A stretch of 64,000 nucleotides of DNA from Pelomonas asaccharophilus_A (GCF_031458115.1 NZ_JAVDXV010000002.1:434001-498000); one strand, 5' to 3'. Numbered from the stretch's first letter, positions 1 to 10,046 are shown. Notes: generated by a model from the sequence alone, not told the origin. Numbers and translations are program-made.

Positions 1-679
1 AGCTGCGCACGCCGGAGAAGTCGGTGCCGGCCTGCGACTGATGCACCGATGCAGCCTCGCCCGCGCCGGCCTCGGACTGCGTGGGGAAGGGCGCCAGCAC
101 CTCCTCAGCGCGCGGGTACACCCAGACCTTGCTGGCCGGCCGCCAGTAGCTCCAGGCGCGGAAGAAGCCCATCGGGAAACGCGTGGAGATCACCAGCCGC
201 GGCAGCTCGCGCAGGCCGCGTGCGCTGGCCGGCAGGCGCAGCCGCAGCACCGCGTGGCCCAGTGCGGGCACGTCCACCCAGGCGGGTTCGGTGAGGCCCG
301 AGTCCAGCTGCGCGCTGACGGCGATTCCGAAGCGGTCTTTGCCGGGGTTGTGCAGGCGCAGCTCCAGTACGTAGTCGTCACCGGCATGCACGCCGTCCGG
401 CGCGCGCAAGTCCATCTGCAGGCCGCGCAGGTTGGTGTGCGTCGTCGTCATGGACGCCAGCCCCGCGCCGGTCAGCGCGAAGGTCAGCGCATAGCCCAGG
501 CTCAGCTGCTCGTTGATGGACGCCAGCAGCAGCACGCCCAGCGTGGCGCAGAAGGCCAGGCCGGCCGGCGTGGGCAGGATGTAGACATTGCGCTGCGTGG
601 TGGCGTGCGTGTCAGCCTGCGGCTGGCGGGCCATCCACCAGGCTTGCCAGCGGGAGCGTAGGGCTTGAGGGGCGGCCAT
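1..679 (-). CDS. DUF58 domain protein (C-terminus beyond window)
   Basis: Partial gene; about 226 N-terminal residues are visible, from the ATG at 679 to the window edge. After a short basic N-terminus there are two close hydrophobic segments (about residues 38-75) flanking a short turn, then a beta-rich extracytoplasmic part. The last visible residues, GTDFSGVRS, are the start of the conserved DUF58 signature that precedes the vWA-like domain. DUF58 proteins are normally encoded directly after a MoxR AAA ATPase and are thought to act with it in assembling or maturing envelope complexes. Here the MoxR gene (3010-3945) is on the same strand but separated by a chemoreceptor gene. Function is inferred from family only. 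Confidence 0.85.
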   Translation of the reverse strand, partial: MAAPQALRSRWQAWWMARQPQADTHATTQRNVYILPTPAGLAFCATLGVLLLASINEQLSLGYALTFALTGAGLASMTTTHTNLRGLQMDLRAPDGVHAGDDYVLELRLHNPGKDRFGIAVSAQLDSGLTEPAWVDVPALGHAVLRLRLPASARGLRELPRLVISTRFPMGFFRAWSYWRPASKVWVYPRAEEVLAPFPTQSEAGAGEAASVHQSQAGTDFSGVRS

Positions 680-754
680 GACCGCAAGAATAAGCGGGTT
701 GCCAGCCCGCCGTCGCCGCACCCCCACCGTCGGGCGGGCCTGAGCGGCAACGCG

Positions 755-2467
755 TCAGAAGCTCTCCCAGGTGCCGCCGTCGTCGGCCGCCGCGACGGGT
801 CGCGGGGAGGCCAGCACCGGAGCGGCGGCCTTGGCCGGCTTGGGCGCCGGCCGGGCTGGCGCCGGCCGCGCTGCAGGCGGTGCGCGCCTTGCTGCTGGCG
901 CCGGTGCCGAAGCCTCGGCGCCCAGCTTGAACTGGTTGACCACCTCGGCCAGCCGTGCGGCCTGGTGCTTCAGGCTCTCGGCCGCGGCGGCGGATTCCTC
1001 CACCAGCGCGGCGTTCTGCTGCGTGACCTGGTCCAGCTGGTTGACCGCCTCGCTGACCTGGCCTATGCCCTTGGCCTGCTCGCCGCTGGCCGAGTCGATC
1101 TCGCCGATCAGGTCGGCCACGCGCTTCACCTGAGCGACGATCTCGTCCATAGTGCCGCCGGCCTCGGCCACCAGCTGCGAGCCGACGTCGACCTTCTCGA
1201 CGCTTTGGCCGATCAGGCTCTTGATCTCCTTGGCTGCCTCGGCGCTGCGCTGGGCCAAGATGCGCACCTCGCCGGCCACGACCGCGAAGCCGCGGCCCTG
1301 TTCGCCGGCGCGCGCGGCTTCGACGGCGGCATTCAGCGCCAGGATGTTGGTCTGGAAGGCGATGCCGTCGATGGTGGAAATGATGTCGACGATCTTGCGC
1401 GAGCTGGTCGTGATCTCGTCCATCGTGCTGACGACGCGGCCCACCACCTCGCCGCCCTGGGTCGCCACCGCGCTGGCGCTGGTGGCCAGCTGTGTCGCGG
1501 TGCGCGCGATGTCGGCGTTCTGCCGGACGGTCGCGCTCATCTGTTCCATGGACGCGGCGGTCTGCTGCAGGTTGGAGGCCTGCTCCTCGGTGCGCTGCGA
1601 CAGGTCGGCGTTGCCAGTGGCGATCTCCGACGAGCCGGTGGCGATGGAATCGGAGCTGTGGCGCACCTGGCTGACGATCTTCACGAGGCTGTCGTTCATC
1701 GCGCCCAGCGCGCGCAGCAGCTGCGCGATCTCGTCCCGGCCGCGCACGGCGATGCGCTGGCGCAGGTCGCCGGCGGAGACGGCCTCGGCCAGCTGCACGG
1801 CCTGCGCCACCGGCTGCGTGATGGAGCGGGTGATGGCCCAGGCCAGCACCACGCCGGCGCCGATCGCGAACAGCGCGGCGGCCAGCGTGATCCACTCCGC
1901 GCGACGCTGCACGGCCACGGCGGCGTTGAACTCCTGCTCGGCCACGCGCACCTGCAGCTGCTGCAGCTCACCCAGGGTCTTGGCGACCTGCGGTGCCATC
2001 TCGGCCACCTTGCCTTCGTAGAGCGCCCGGGCTGCGTCGATGTCGCCCTTCAGCAGCGCCGCCCGGGCCGGTGCCAGGCCTTGCTGCGCATAGCTGGTGC
2101 GCGCGGCGACGAAGCGGTCGGCCAGCTCCTTCTCCTCGGGCGTCAACCGGGTCGCCAGATACTTCCTCAACCGCTCGTCGATGGCCTTGATGTTGTTGGC
2201 CATGTCCTGCGTGTGCTGCTGGATGACCGCCGGCTCGGGCTTGAGCATCATGTGTGCCAGCAGGTAGCGGTTCTGTATCGTCAGCCGGCTGATGTCGCCC
2301 AGCTGCGCCAGCGGCACCGTGCGGTCGGCGTAGACCGTCTCCAGGCCGGCGGCCACCTTGCCGAGGCTGCTGCGCCCCAGCAGCGCCACCAGTGCCAGCA
2401 GCACCAGCACGAAGCCAAACGCCAGCCCCAGGCGTGGCCCGATCTTGACTTGTTTCAACCAATCCAT
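755..2467 (-). CDS. Methyl-accepting chemotaxis protein
   Basis: 570-residue chemoreceptor. TM1 is about residues 13-32, followed by a helical periplasmic four-helix-bundle ligand domain (about 35-190). TM2 is about 191-213, then HAMP (about 214-267) and the long coiled-coil signalling domain. The hairpin tip (VRILAQRSAEAAKEIKSLI) binds CheA/CheW. An Ala/Pro-rich linker leads to a C-terminal TWESF, which resembles the NWETF pentapeptide that tethers CheR/CheB; the receptor probably supports methylation-based adaptation. The ATG at 2467 follows a GGGGAG ribosome site, and a good promoter lies just upstream. No other chemotaxis genes are nearby. The ligand is unknown. Confidence 0.95.
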   Translation of the reverse strand: MDWLKQVKIGPRLGLAFGFVLVLLALVALLGRSSLGKVAAGLETVYADRTVPLAQLGDISRLTIQNRYLLAHMMLKPEPAVIQQHTQDMANNIKAIDERLRKYLATRLTPEEKELADRFVAARTSYAQQGLAPARAALLKGDIDAARALYEGKVAEMAPQVAKTLGELQQLQVRVAEQEFNAAVAVQRRAEWITLAAALFAIGAGVVLAWAITRSITQPVAQAVQLAEAVSAGDLRQRIAVRGRDEIAQLLRALGAMNDSLVKIVSQVRHSSDSIATGSSEIATGNADLSQRTEEQASNLQQTAASMEQMSATVRQNADIARTATQLATSASAVATQGGEVVGRVVSTMDEITTSSRKIVDIISTIDGIAFQTNILALNAAVEAARAGEQGRGFAVVAGEVRILAQRSAEAAKEIKSLIGQSVEKVDVGSQLVAEAGGTMDEIVAQVKRVADLIGEIDSASGEQAKGIGQVSEAVNQLDQVTQQNAALVEESAAAAESLKHQAARLAEVVNQFKLGAEASAPAPAARRAPPAARPAPARPAPKPAKAAAPVLASPRPVAAADDGGTWESF

Positions 2468-2494
2468 GGTGGCTCCCCGTTAGCTTGTGGGCCA

Positions 2495-2524
2495 ACTCTA
2501 GGCAGGCAGGGATCGTGCTGTCAA
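2495..2524 (-). promoter_or_regulatory. Sigma-70-like promoter of the chemoreceptor gene
   Basis: On the minus strand, TTGACA (2524-2519) and TAGAGT (2500-2495) are separated by 18 bases. This would start transcription near 2488 and leave a leader of about 20 bases before the ATG at 2467. It is a sequence match only; no flagellar sigma-28 consensus was seen. The stretch 2525-2756 behind it contains no convincing gene. Confidence 0.5.
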
Positions 2525-2756
2525 AACATTTGTGCGGTGCATCAGACAACGTTGACGGCGCGTCCGCCGTCTCAACTGCCGGCCAGGCAGCGGCGCCGGT
2601 GCACGCCGCGGACGCGATGCGCGACGCTATCGCCGCAGGCAGGACGGCCCCGGTCGCCGCTTCCACCAGGCCGTGGCGGCGCAGGCGGCGATGCGGGTCC
2701 ATCTGTTCAATGCGCAGGAAAGGTCGGCGGGAGTTCGGTTGAAGGTGTAGCCCGCA

Positions 2757-2981
2757 TCAACCCGAGCTGAGCCGCGCGTCCACGTTTCCTGACAAGGCCG
2801 TCGCTACGGCTTCGCGCCATTCCTGCGCCATGGCTGGGTCTGCTGGTGCCCCATCAGCGCGCAGCGACATTGATCCGAGGATTCCGCCAAGCTCCTTGCA
2901 TCCGAGCGAGTGGTGTTTGTCCAGGAATGCGTACATCGCCAAGTACGCCTGCTAAGGGGTCAACTGCGGTTGTTTCGTCAC
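2757..2981 (-). pseudogene. Small conserved protein interrupted by an amber codon
   Basis: Reading from GTG at 2981, the frame gives MTKQPQLTP, then TAG (2954-2952), then QAYLAMYAFLDKHHS and on to a TGA at 2757-2759, about 73 codons. The part after the TAG resembles, from memory, a widespread family of small uncharacterised bacterial proteins with a pattern like AYxAMxxFLxxxY..xGGxLGSMSLxxDGxPADPAxxxxW. Those normally begin a few residues before AYxAM, so the in-frame stop falls inside the family region. A single C-to-T change in a CAG codon would explain it. Translation could restart at TTG 2942, so a 61-residue product cannot be excluded. Family function is unknown; an immunity-like role has been suggested for similar proteins but is not shown here. 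Confidence 0.55.
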
Positions 2982-3009
2982 CTGGAGTCCTGCGTCTGTT
3001 TCGGGCAAC

Positions 3010-3945
<936 letters not shown>

Positions 3946-3975
3946 GCCCTGGACCATAGCAAGAGACAACGGCTG

Positions 3976-4911
3976 ATGCCTACCGCGTATTTCAATCCTC
4001 CCGAGTGCCGCCGCCACGACATGGGCGACGGCCATCCCGAGTGCCCTGAGCGCCTGTCCGCCATCGACGACTGGTTGATCGCGTCGGGTGTGGACCAGGC
4101 GCTGGAGCATTTCGATGCGCCGCCGGTCGACCTGAAGGCCGTGGAACTGGCCCACACGCATGGCTATGTCACCGAGATTGGCCGCATGCTGCGCGACTGC
4201 GCCGAGAGCGGCCAGCGCTGCGCCATCGACCCCGACACCTCGGCCAATGCCCACACCTGGTCGGCCGTGCTGGCCGCGGCGGGCGCGGCCGTGGAGGCGA
4301 CCGACGTGGTCATCGACGGCCGCGCCGACAACGCCTTCTGCAATGTGCGCCCGCCCGGCCACCATGCGACGCGTGACCAGAGCATGGGCTTCTGCTTCTT
4401 CAACAACGTGGCCATCGCCGCGCGCCATGCACTGGACAACCGCGGCCTGAAGCGCGTGGCCATCGTGGACTTCGACGTGCACCACGGCAACGGCACCGAG
4501 GACATCATTGCCGGCGACGACCGCGTGCTGATGGTCAGCCTGTTCCAGGACCAGCTGTACCCGTACTGCGGCGGCGTGCCCAAGGGCGAGAACATGGTCA
4601 ACGTGCCGCTGCCGGCCTACACGCGCGGCGGCGAGGTGCGCGAGATCGTGGAGGCCATGTGGCTGCCGGCGCTGGAGCGCTTCAAGCCGCAGATGATCTT
4701 CATCTCGGCCGGCTTCGACGCCCACCGCGACGACGACCTGGGCCAGCTGGGCCTGGTGGAAGCGGACTACGAGTGGATGACGCTGAAGATCAAGGCCGTG
4801 GCCGAGCGCCATGCCAAGGGTCGCATCGTGTCGCTGCTGGAGGGTGGGTACAACCTGCAGGCTTTGTCGCGAAGCGTGGGTGTTCATCTACGCGCCCTAG
4901 CCGACCTGTGA
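3976..4911 (+). CDS. Histone deacetylase family protein
   Basis: 311 residues spanning a full HDAC/AcuC/acetylpolyamine amidohydrolase fold. Visible signatures are HPECPERL near the N-terminus, RPPGHHA (125-131, with the catalytic His pair 129-130), DFDVHHGNGT (165-174), AGFDAHRDD (245-253) and EGGYN near the C-terminus. The zinc ligands are predicted to be D167, H169 and D248. The enzyme removes acetyl or similar acyl groups from lysine side chains or polyamines; the actual substrate cannot be told from sequence. It is divergent from moxR across 30 bases and followed by an MscS channel gene. Confidence 0.93.
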   Translation: MPTAYFNPPECRRHDMGDGHPECPERLSAIDDWLIASGVDQALEHFDAPPVDLKAVELAHTHGYVTEIGRMLRDCAESGQRCAIDPDTSANAHTWSAVLAAAGAAVEATDVVIDGRADNAFCNVRPPGHHATRDQSMGFCFFNNVAIAARHALDNRGLKRVAIVDFDVHHGNGTEDIIAGDDRVLMVSLFQDQLYPYCGGVPKGENMVNVPLPAYTRGGEVREIVEAMWLPALERFKPQMIFISAGFDAHRDDDLGQLGLVEADYEWMTLKIKAVAERHAKGRIVSLLEGGYNLQALSRSVGVHLRALADL

Positions 4912-4954
4912 TCTTTTCGCCCGAACATTGGCCGGCGCTGACGCCGGCCCGACC

Positions 4955-6247
4955 ATGAATTCCATGCATCAACCATTGAGCCTGACCGAACTGCAGGCCT
5001 TGCTCGGACGTGTCTTCAGCGCCGAAGCGCTGGCCGAATGGGGCCTGCTGCTGGGCTGCGTGGCGTTGGCGGCGCTGCTGAGCTGGGTGCTGTCGCGCAA
5101 GGCGACGAAGCGCGAACACAGCGTGCTGTTCGGCGACCGCGTCATCGACGGCGCGCTGTTCCCGCTGCTGGCGCTGGCGCTGGCGTTTGGCGTGCGTCGC
5201 CTGCTGCCGCTGTGGGAGCTGACGCCGGCGCTGTTCAAGCTGGCGCTGCCCGTGCTGGTGTCGCTGGCCGTCATCCGCGTCATCGCGCGCGTGCTGCGCG
5301 CGGCGTGGCCCGACTCGGCGCCCATACGCCTCGTGGAGCGCGCGGGCTCGTGGGTCATGTGGGGCGGCGCGGTGCTGTGGATCACCGGGCTGCTGCCGGT
5401 CATCCTTGATGAACTGGACGACATCGGCTGGAAGTTCGGCACGGTCAAGCTGACGCTGCGCAACATCATCGAAGGAGGCCTGACGGCGGCGCTGGTGTTG
5501 GTGGTCGCGTTGTGGATCTCGGCGGCCATCGAGTCGCGGCTGCTGCGGCGCGATTCCATGGACCTGTCCATGCGCAAGATCGCCGCCAGTGCGATCCGCG
5601 CGCTGCTGCTTTTCGTGGGCCTGCTGTTCGCGCTGTCGGCCGCGGGCATAGACCTGACCGCGCTGGGCGTGCTGGGCGGTGCTCTCGGCGTGGGTCTGGG
5701 CTTTGGCCTGCAGAAGCTGGCGGCCAACTATGTGTCGGGCTTCGTCATCCTGGCCGAGCGGTCCTTGCGCATCGGCGACATGGTGCGGGTGGACGGCTTC
5801 GAGGGCCGCGTGACCGACATCAAGACGCGCTACACGGTGATCCGGTCGCTGGGCGGCAAGGAGGCCATCGTGCCCAACGAGATGCTGATCACGCAGCGCG
5901 TCGAGAACTCGTCGCTGGCCGACCCGCGCGTGCTGCTGAACACCGTCGTGCAGGTGGACTACGACTGCGATCTTGAAGCCGTCATGAAGTCGCTGGCCTC
6001 GGCGGTCACGGATGTGCCGCGCGTGTTGAGCGAGCCCGGCCCGTCGGTGCAGCTGAGCCGCTTCGCCGACAGCGGCATCGAGTTGACCGTCTTCTTCTGG
6101 ATCGCCGACCCCGAGAACGGCAGCGGCGGCGTGCGCTCGGACGTGAATCTCGCCGTCTGGCGCACGCTGAAACGGTTGGGCGTGGACATTCCCTACCCGC
6201 AGCAGGTGCAGCGTCAGCCGAAGTCGGAATCCAGCACGACGCGGTAG
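4955..6247 (+). CDS. MscS-family mechanosensitive ion channel
   Basis: 430-residue inner-membrane protein with several N-terminal hydrophobic helices. The pore-lining helix is Gly/Ala-rich (GVLGGALGVGLGFGLQKLAAN), followed by the beta domain (SLRIGDMVRVDGFEGRVTDI) and the C-terminal alpha/beta domain of MscS channels (PNEMLITQRVEN). Such channels open on membrane tension and release solutes during osmotic downshift. The start is the ATG at 4955; a longer in-frame version from 4928 is less likely. The 3' end overlaps the convergent alcohol dehydrogenase gene by 34 bases. Confidence 0.93.
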   Translation: MNSMHQPLSLTELQALLGRVFSAEALAEWGLLLGCVALAALLSWVLSRKATKREHSVLFGDRVIDGALFPLLALALAFGVRRLLPLWELTPALFKLALPVLVSLAVIRVIARVLRAAWPDSAPIRLVERAGSWVMWGGAVLWITGLLPVILDELDDIGWKFGTVKLTLRNIIEGGLTAALVLVVALWISAAIESRLLRRDSMDLSMRKIAASAIRALLLFVGLLFALSAAGIDLTALGVLGGALGVGLGFGLQKLAANYVSGFVILAERSLRIGDMVRVDGFEGRVTDIKTRYTVIRSLGGKEAIVPNEMLITQRVENSSLADPRVLLNTVVQVDYDCDLEAVMKSLASAVTDVPRVLSEPGPSVQLSRFADSGIELTVFFWIADPENGSGGVRSDVNLAVWRTLKRLGVDIPYPQQVQRQPKSESSTTR

Positions 6248-7230
6248 CGCGCCTTGCCGCTGCGCAGGTGATCCAGCGCGTCGTTGACGCGGCTCATTGG
6301 GAAGCGCTCCACCTGCGGCAGGATCTGGTGCCGTGCCGAGAACTGCAGCATCGTCGCCAGTACCGAGGGCGGCGGCGTGGGCGACGCGGACAGGCCCTTC
6401 TGCCAGCTCAGCAGCCCGCCGCTGCGCAGGCTTAAAGCGTCGGTGACGACGCCCACCAGGTGCATGCGGCCCTTGGGCGCCAGCGTGGCCAGCAGCGCGT
6501 CCCAGTTCAGCGCGGCGCCCACGGTGATGAGCAGGAAGTCCAGGCTGCCGGCGGCGGCCTTCAGCTCGGCCTTGTCGACGCTGGAGACGGTCTTGTGCGC
6601 GCCCAGCGCCAGCGCCTCGTCGCGCTTGGACGGCGACGAGGTGAACGCCGTCACCTCGCAACCCCAGGCGCGCGCGAACTTGACGGCCATGTGGCCCAGG
6701 CCGCCGATGCCGACCACGCCCACGCGGTCGGTCGGCTTGATGGCATGCAGCACGAAGGGCAGGAACACCGTGCCGCCGCCGCACATCAGCGGGCCGGCGG
6801 CGGCCGGGTCCAGCGCGTCGGGGATGGGAATGGCCCAGCTCCAGTGCGAACGCAGCCGGTCCGCGAAGCCGCCGTGCCGGCCGATCAGCGTCGGCTGGCG
6901 CTGGCCGCACAGGTGCTGCTCGCCGCCCAGGCAGAAGTTGCAGTGCGTGCAGCTGCCGGTGTGCCAGCCCACGCCCACGCGCTGGCCGATTTGCCGGCCC
7001 TTGGCGCGCGGCCCCATCGCGGTGACGCGGCCCACCACCTCGTGGCCCGGCACGACGGGGTAGCTGACCGGGAACCACTCGCTGTCGATCATGGCCAGGT
7101 CGGAGTGGCAGATACCGCAGTGCTCCACCGTGATCTCGACGTCCTCGTCGCCCAGCGGGCCGGGGTCGAAGTCGAAGCGCTGCAGCGGGCCGCCGGCGGT
7201 GTGGGCGGCAAAGGCGCGGATGTCGGGCAT
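6214..7230 (-). CDS. Zinc-dependent NAD(P) alcohol dehydrogenase
   Basis: 338-residue medium-chain dehydrogenase of the cinnamyl-alcohol dehydrogenase/YahK type. The catalytic zinc site is in HCGICHSD, followed by GHEVVGRV. The structural zinc cluster is CTHCNFCLGGEQHLC, and the Rossmann motif is GIGGLGHMAVKFA. The family reduces aldehydes to alcohols, usually with NADPH. The ATG at 7230 lies 10 bases after the stop of the upstream DUF2007 gene on the same strand, so the two are probably co-transcribed. It converges on and overlaps the MscS gene. Confidence 0.94.
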   Translation of the reverse strand: MPDIRAFAAHTAGGPLQRFDFDPGPLGDEDVEITVEHCGICHSDLAMIDSEWFPVSYPVVPGHEVVGRVTAMGPRAKGRQIGQRVGVGWHTGSCTHCNFCLGGEQHLCGQRQPTLIGRHGGFADRLRSHWSWAIPIPDALDPAAAGPLMCGGGTVFLPFVLHAIKPTDRVGVVGIGGLGHMAVKFARAWGCEVTAFTSSPSKRDEALALGAHKTVSSVDKAELKAAAGSLDFLLITVGAALNWDALLATLAPKGRMHLVGVVTDALSLRSGGLLSWQKGLSASPTPPPSVLATMLQFSARHQILPQVERFPMSRVNDALDHLRSGKARYRVVLDSDFG

Positions 7231-7240
7231 GTTGGGCTCC

Positions 7241-7936
7241 TCAGGCAAGACGGTTCGCCAGCCACACGGCGGCCAGGTGTACGGCCAGCGCGGCCGCCGC
7301 GAGCGGCAGCACCGAGCGGCGCGGGTAGGCAATGCCGAAACGTCGCACCAGTTCGCGGTTGCGGCCCTGGGCGAAGCTGATGTACCAGAACGCAGTCAGC
7401 ATCGATGCCGCCAGCGCGACAAGCGCCGGATTGGCCGCGGCCCGCAGGCCTTGCGCCACCATCACCCAGGCGCCCAGGCTGGCTGCGAGCAACAGCAGAA
7501 ACCAGCCCCAGGCCAGCGGGCCTGCCCCGCGAGGCTGCAGTACGCGGGTATTGAGCAGATGGACGCCCGCGCCGAAGGCCGGCATCAGCAGGAAGCTGAA
7601 CAGCGCGGCGAGATCCACGCTGTATAGCGGCGCGGGAGGGCGCTCGGTGGGGTGGTCGGGCAGCGTCTCGCCCTCCAGCACCAGCTCGCCCGCGCGGTAG
7701 GCAGCGAGCGCCTGCTGGGCGGCGTCGGCCTGCGCGGCGGGCACCAGCACGCGAACGCCGCCGACGGCTGGAGTCAGCCAGTCATAGGCCTGCAGCAGGT
7801 GGCCATCGGCGACGACGGGGTCCAGCCCGGCCGACTCCAGCACACCCTTCAGCAAATGGGCCTCGGTGGGTGTTGCGGCGGTGGCGGCGACCTCGAAGTC
7901 GCCGTCGGGCAGGGCGGGCGCGTCAGGCGACGTCAT
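7241..7936 (-). CDS. DUF2007-domain membrane protein
   Basis: 231 residues. The N-terminus (FEVAATAATPTEAHLLKGVLESAGL, about residues 14-38, continuing through VRVLVPAAQADAA) matches the small DUF2007 putative signal-transducing domain. The C-terminal half has four hydrophobic segments (about residues 105-125, 140-162, 168-185 and 208-228), so the protein is probably anchored in the inner membrane. Its start overlaps the end of the GNAT gene by 14 bases, and it is followed by the alcohol dehydrogenase after 10 bases; this looks like a three-gene transcript. Function is unknown. Confidence 0.8.
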   Translation of the reverse strand: MTSPDAPALPDGDFEVAATAATPTEAHLLKGVLESAGLDPVVADGHLLQAYDWLTPAVGGVRVLVPAAQADAAQQALAAYRAGELVLEGETLPDHPTERPPAPLYSVDLAALFSFLLMPAFGAGVHLLNTRVLQPRGAGPLAWGWFLLLLAASLGAWVMVAQGLRAAANPALVALAASMLTAFWYISFAQGRNRELVRRFGIAYPRRSVLPLAAAALAVHLAAVWLANRLA

Positions 7937-8381
7937 GGCTGTAGACGATGAAGCCCAGGTGCCGCGCCAGCCGGTCGTACAGCGCGCGGGCGGTGGTGTT
8001 GCCGTGCTGAGTGTGCCAGTAGACGCGTCTGGTGCCTGCTTCATGGGCGGCGGCGTAGACGGCTGCTATCAGCGCCCGGCCCGCGCCCTGGCCGCGCGCC
8101 TCGGGCGCGGTGAACAGGTCTTGCAGATAGCAGACCGGCTCGATGCGGGTGGTGCTGCGGTGGAACAGGTAGTGCACCAGGCCCAGCAGCCGCCCCTGCT
8201 CATCCTCGGCCACCAGGGCATGCACGGGCTCGGCCGGGTCCAGGAAGCGGGCGAAGCTCGTGTCGCTGATCTCGGCAGGCAGCGCCGTGGCGCCCTCGCG
8301 GCCGTAGAAGGCGTTGTAGCCGTCCCAGAGGGGCTGCCAGGCGGCACGGTCGCCGGGGCGTATCGAGCGGACTTGGATCAT
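7923..8381 (-). CDS. GNAT-family N-acetyltransferase
   Basis: 152-residue cytoplasmic acetyltransferase. The GNAT acetyl-CoA-binding motif A appears as LQDLFTAPEARGQGAGRALI, with motif B following (WHTQHGNTTARALYDRL). The N-terminus (IQVRSIRPGDRAAWQPLWDGYNAF) is typical of the family. The acceptor substrate cannot be deduced. It is the first gene of a leftward run with the DUF2007 protein and alcohol dehydrogenase. Confidence 0.92.
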   Translation of the reverse strand: MIQVRSIRPGDRAAWQPLWDGYNAFYGREGATALPAEISDTSFARFLDPAEPVHALVAEDEQGRLLGLVHYLFHRSTTRIEPVCYLQDLFTAPEARGQGAGRALIAAVYAAAHEAGTRRVYWHTQHGNTTARALYDRLARHLGFIVYSHDVA

Positions 8382-8451
8382 GGGCGGGCATTGTGGAGGC
8401 AACACCCGGCCCCGCCCGCAGCGCGGGTTGGGCTGCTGGGCCCCGCTTCGC

Positions 8452-9993
8452 TCAGGCCGTTGCCACCGGGATGTTGATGGCCTTGCCCGACGCGATGCGC
8501 TCCTTCCACTCGGCCGGGCCGGTGATGTGGGCGCTGGTGCCGCCGGCATCGACCGCCACGGTCACGGGCATGTCGACCACGTCGAACTCGTAGATGGCTT
8601 CCATGCCCAGGTCCTCGAAGCCGACGACCTTGGCACCCTTGATGGCCTTGCTGACCAGGTAGGCCGAGCCGCCCACCGCCATCAGGTAGGCGCTCTTGTG
8701 GTTCTTGATGGACTCGATGGCGACCGGGCCGCGCTCAGCCTTGCCCACCATCGCGATGAGGCCGGTCTTGGCCAGCATCATGTCGGTGAACTTGTCCATG
8801 CGCGTGGCGGTGGTCGGGCCGGCGGGTCCCACCACTTCGTCGCGCACCGGGTCCACGGGGCCCACGTAGTAGATGACGCGGTTCGTGAAGTCCACCGGCA
8901 GCTTCTCGCCCTTGGCCAGCATCTCCTGGATGCGCTTGTGCGCGGCGTCGCGGCCGGTCAGCATCTTGCCGTTCAGCAGCAGCGTGTCACCGGGCTTCCA
9001 GCTCGCCACTTCAGCGGGCGTCAGCGTGTTGAGGTCGACGCGCTTGCTCTTGTTGTAGTCGGGCGCCCAGTTCACGTCGGGCCACAGGTCCAGGCTGGGC
9101 GGCTCCAGGTAGCTGGGGCCGCTGCCATCCAGCACGAAGTGCGCATGGCGCGTGGCCGCGCAGTTCGGGATCATCGCGATGGGCTTGCTGGCCGCGTGCG
9201 TCGGGAAGGTCTTGATCTTCACGTCGAGAACCGTCGTCAGGCCGCCCAGGCCCTGCGCGCCAATGCCCAGCGCGTTGACCTTCTCGTACAGCTCGATGCG
9301 CATCTCCTCGAGCTTGTTCTGCGGGCCGCGTTCCAGCAACTCGTACATGTCGATGTCTTCCATCAACGACTGCTTGGCCAGCAGCGCGGCCTTCTCGGCC
9401 GTGCCGCCGACGCCGATGCCCAGCATGCCGGGCGGACACCAGCCCGCGCCCATGGTTGGCACGGTCTTCAGCACCCAGTCGACGATGTCGTCGCCGGGGT
9501 TGAGCATGTAGACCTTGCTCTTGTTCTCGCTGCCGCCGCCCTTGGCCGCGACGATGACGTCCACCGTATTGCCGGGCACGATCTCCATCTGCACGACGGC
9601 GGGCGTGTTGTCCTTGGTGTTCTTGCGCGCAAAGATGGGGTCGTCCAGCACGGACGCGCGCAGCTTGTTGTCGGGGTTCAGATAACCCTGGCGCACGCCT
9701 TCGTTGACGGCGTCCTCGATGCTGCCGCTGAAGCCTTCCCAGCGCACATCCATGCCGATCTTCAGGAACACGTTGACGATGCCGGTGTCCTGGCAGATGG
9801 GGCGGCGCCCCTCGGCGCACATGCGGCTGTTGGTCAGGATCTGCGCGATCGCGTCCTTGGCGGCCGGGCTCTGCTCGCGCTCATAGGCGCGGGCCAGGTG
9901 CTGGATGTAGTCGGCCGGGTGGTAGTAGCTGATGTACTGCAGCGCGGCGGCGACGCTGTCGATGAGGTCTTGCTGGCGGATCGTGGTGCTCAT
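8452..9993 (-). CDS. fumA: Fumarate hydratase, class I (iron-sulfur)
   Basis: 513-residue TCA-cycle enzyme that interconverts fumarate and malate. It is the single-chain form, with an N-terminal catalytic domain and a C-terminal domain joined in one polypeptide. The three cysteines expected to hold the oxygen-sensitive 4Fe-4S cluster are visible: C67 in RPICQDTG, C186 in GWCPPG and C278 in PNCAATRH. It is divergent from fumC across 112 bases that contain a perfect Fur-type palindrome. Symbol follows E. coli usage; fumB would be equally valid. Confidence 0.95.
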   Translation of the reverse strand: MSTTIRQQDLIDSVAAALQYISYYHPADYIQHLARAYEREQSPAAKDAIAQILTNSRMCAEGRRPICQDTGIVNVFLKIGMDVRWEGFSGSIEDAVNEGVRQGYLNPDNKLRASVLDDPIFARKNTKDNTPAVVQMEIVPGNTVDVIVAAKGGGSENKSKVYMLNPGDDIVDWVLKTVPTMGAGWCPPGMLGIGVGGTAEKAALLAKQSLMEDIDMYELLERGPQNKLEEMRIELYEKVNALGIGAQGLGGLTTVLDVKIKTFPTHAASKPIAMIPNCAATRHAHFVLDGSGPSYLEPPSLDLWPDVNWAPDYNKSKRVDLNTLTPAEVASWKPGDTLLLNGKMLTGRDAAHKRIQEMLAKGEKLPVDFTNRVIYYVGPVDPVRDEVVGPAGPTTATRMDKFTDMMLAKTGLIAMVGKAERGPVAIESIKNHKSAYLMAVGGSAYLVSKAIKGAKVVGFEDLGMEAIYEFDVVDMPVTVAVDAGGTSAHITGPAEWKERIASGKAINIPVATA

Positions 9994-10046
9994 GAGGCAG
10001 GCCCGAAGTGGGTGGACAACAGCCCTGATTATCGAAGGCTTGATCG

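Noticed and set aside
2485..2742. Possible 85-residue plus-strand gene upstream of the broken small gene
   Set aside because: Low-complexity Arg/Ala composition, no family resemblance and no ribosome site; it lies over the chemoreceptor promoter.
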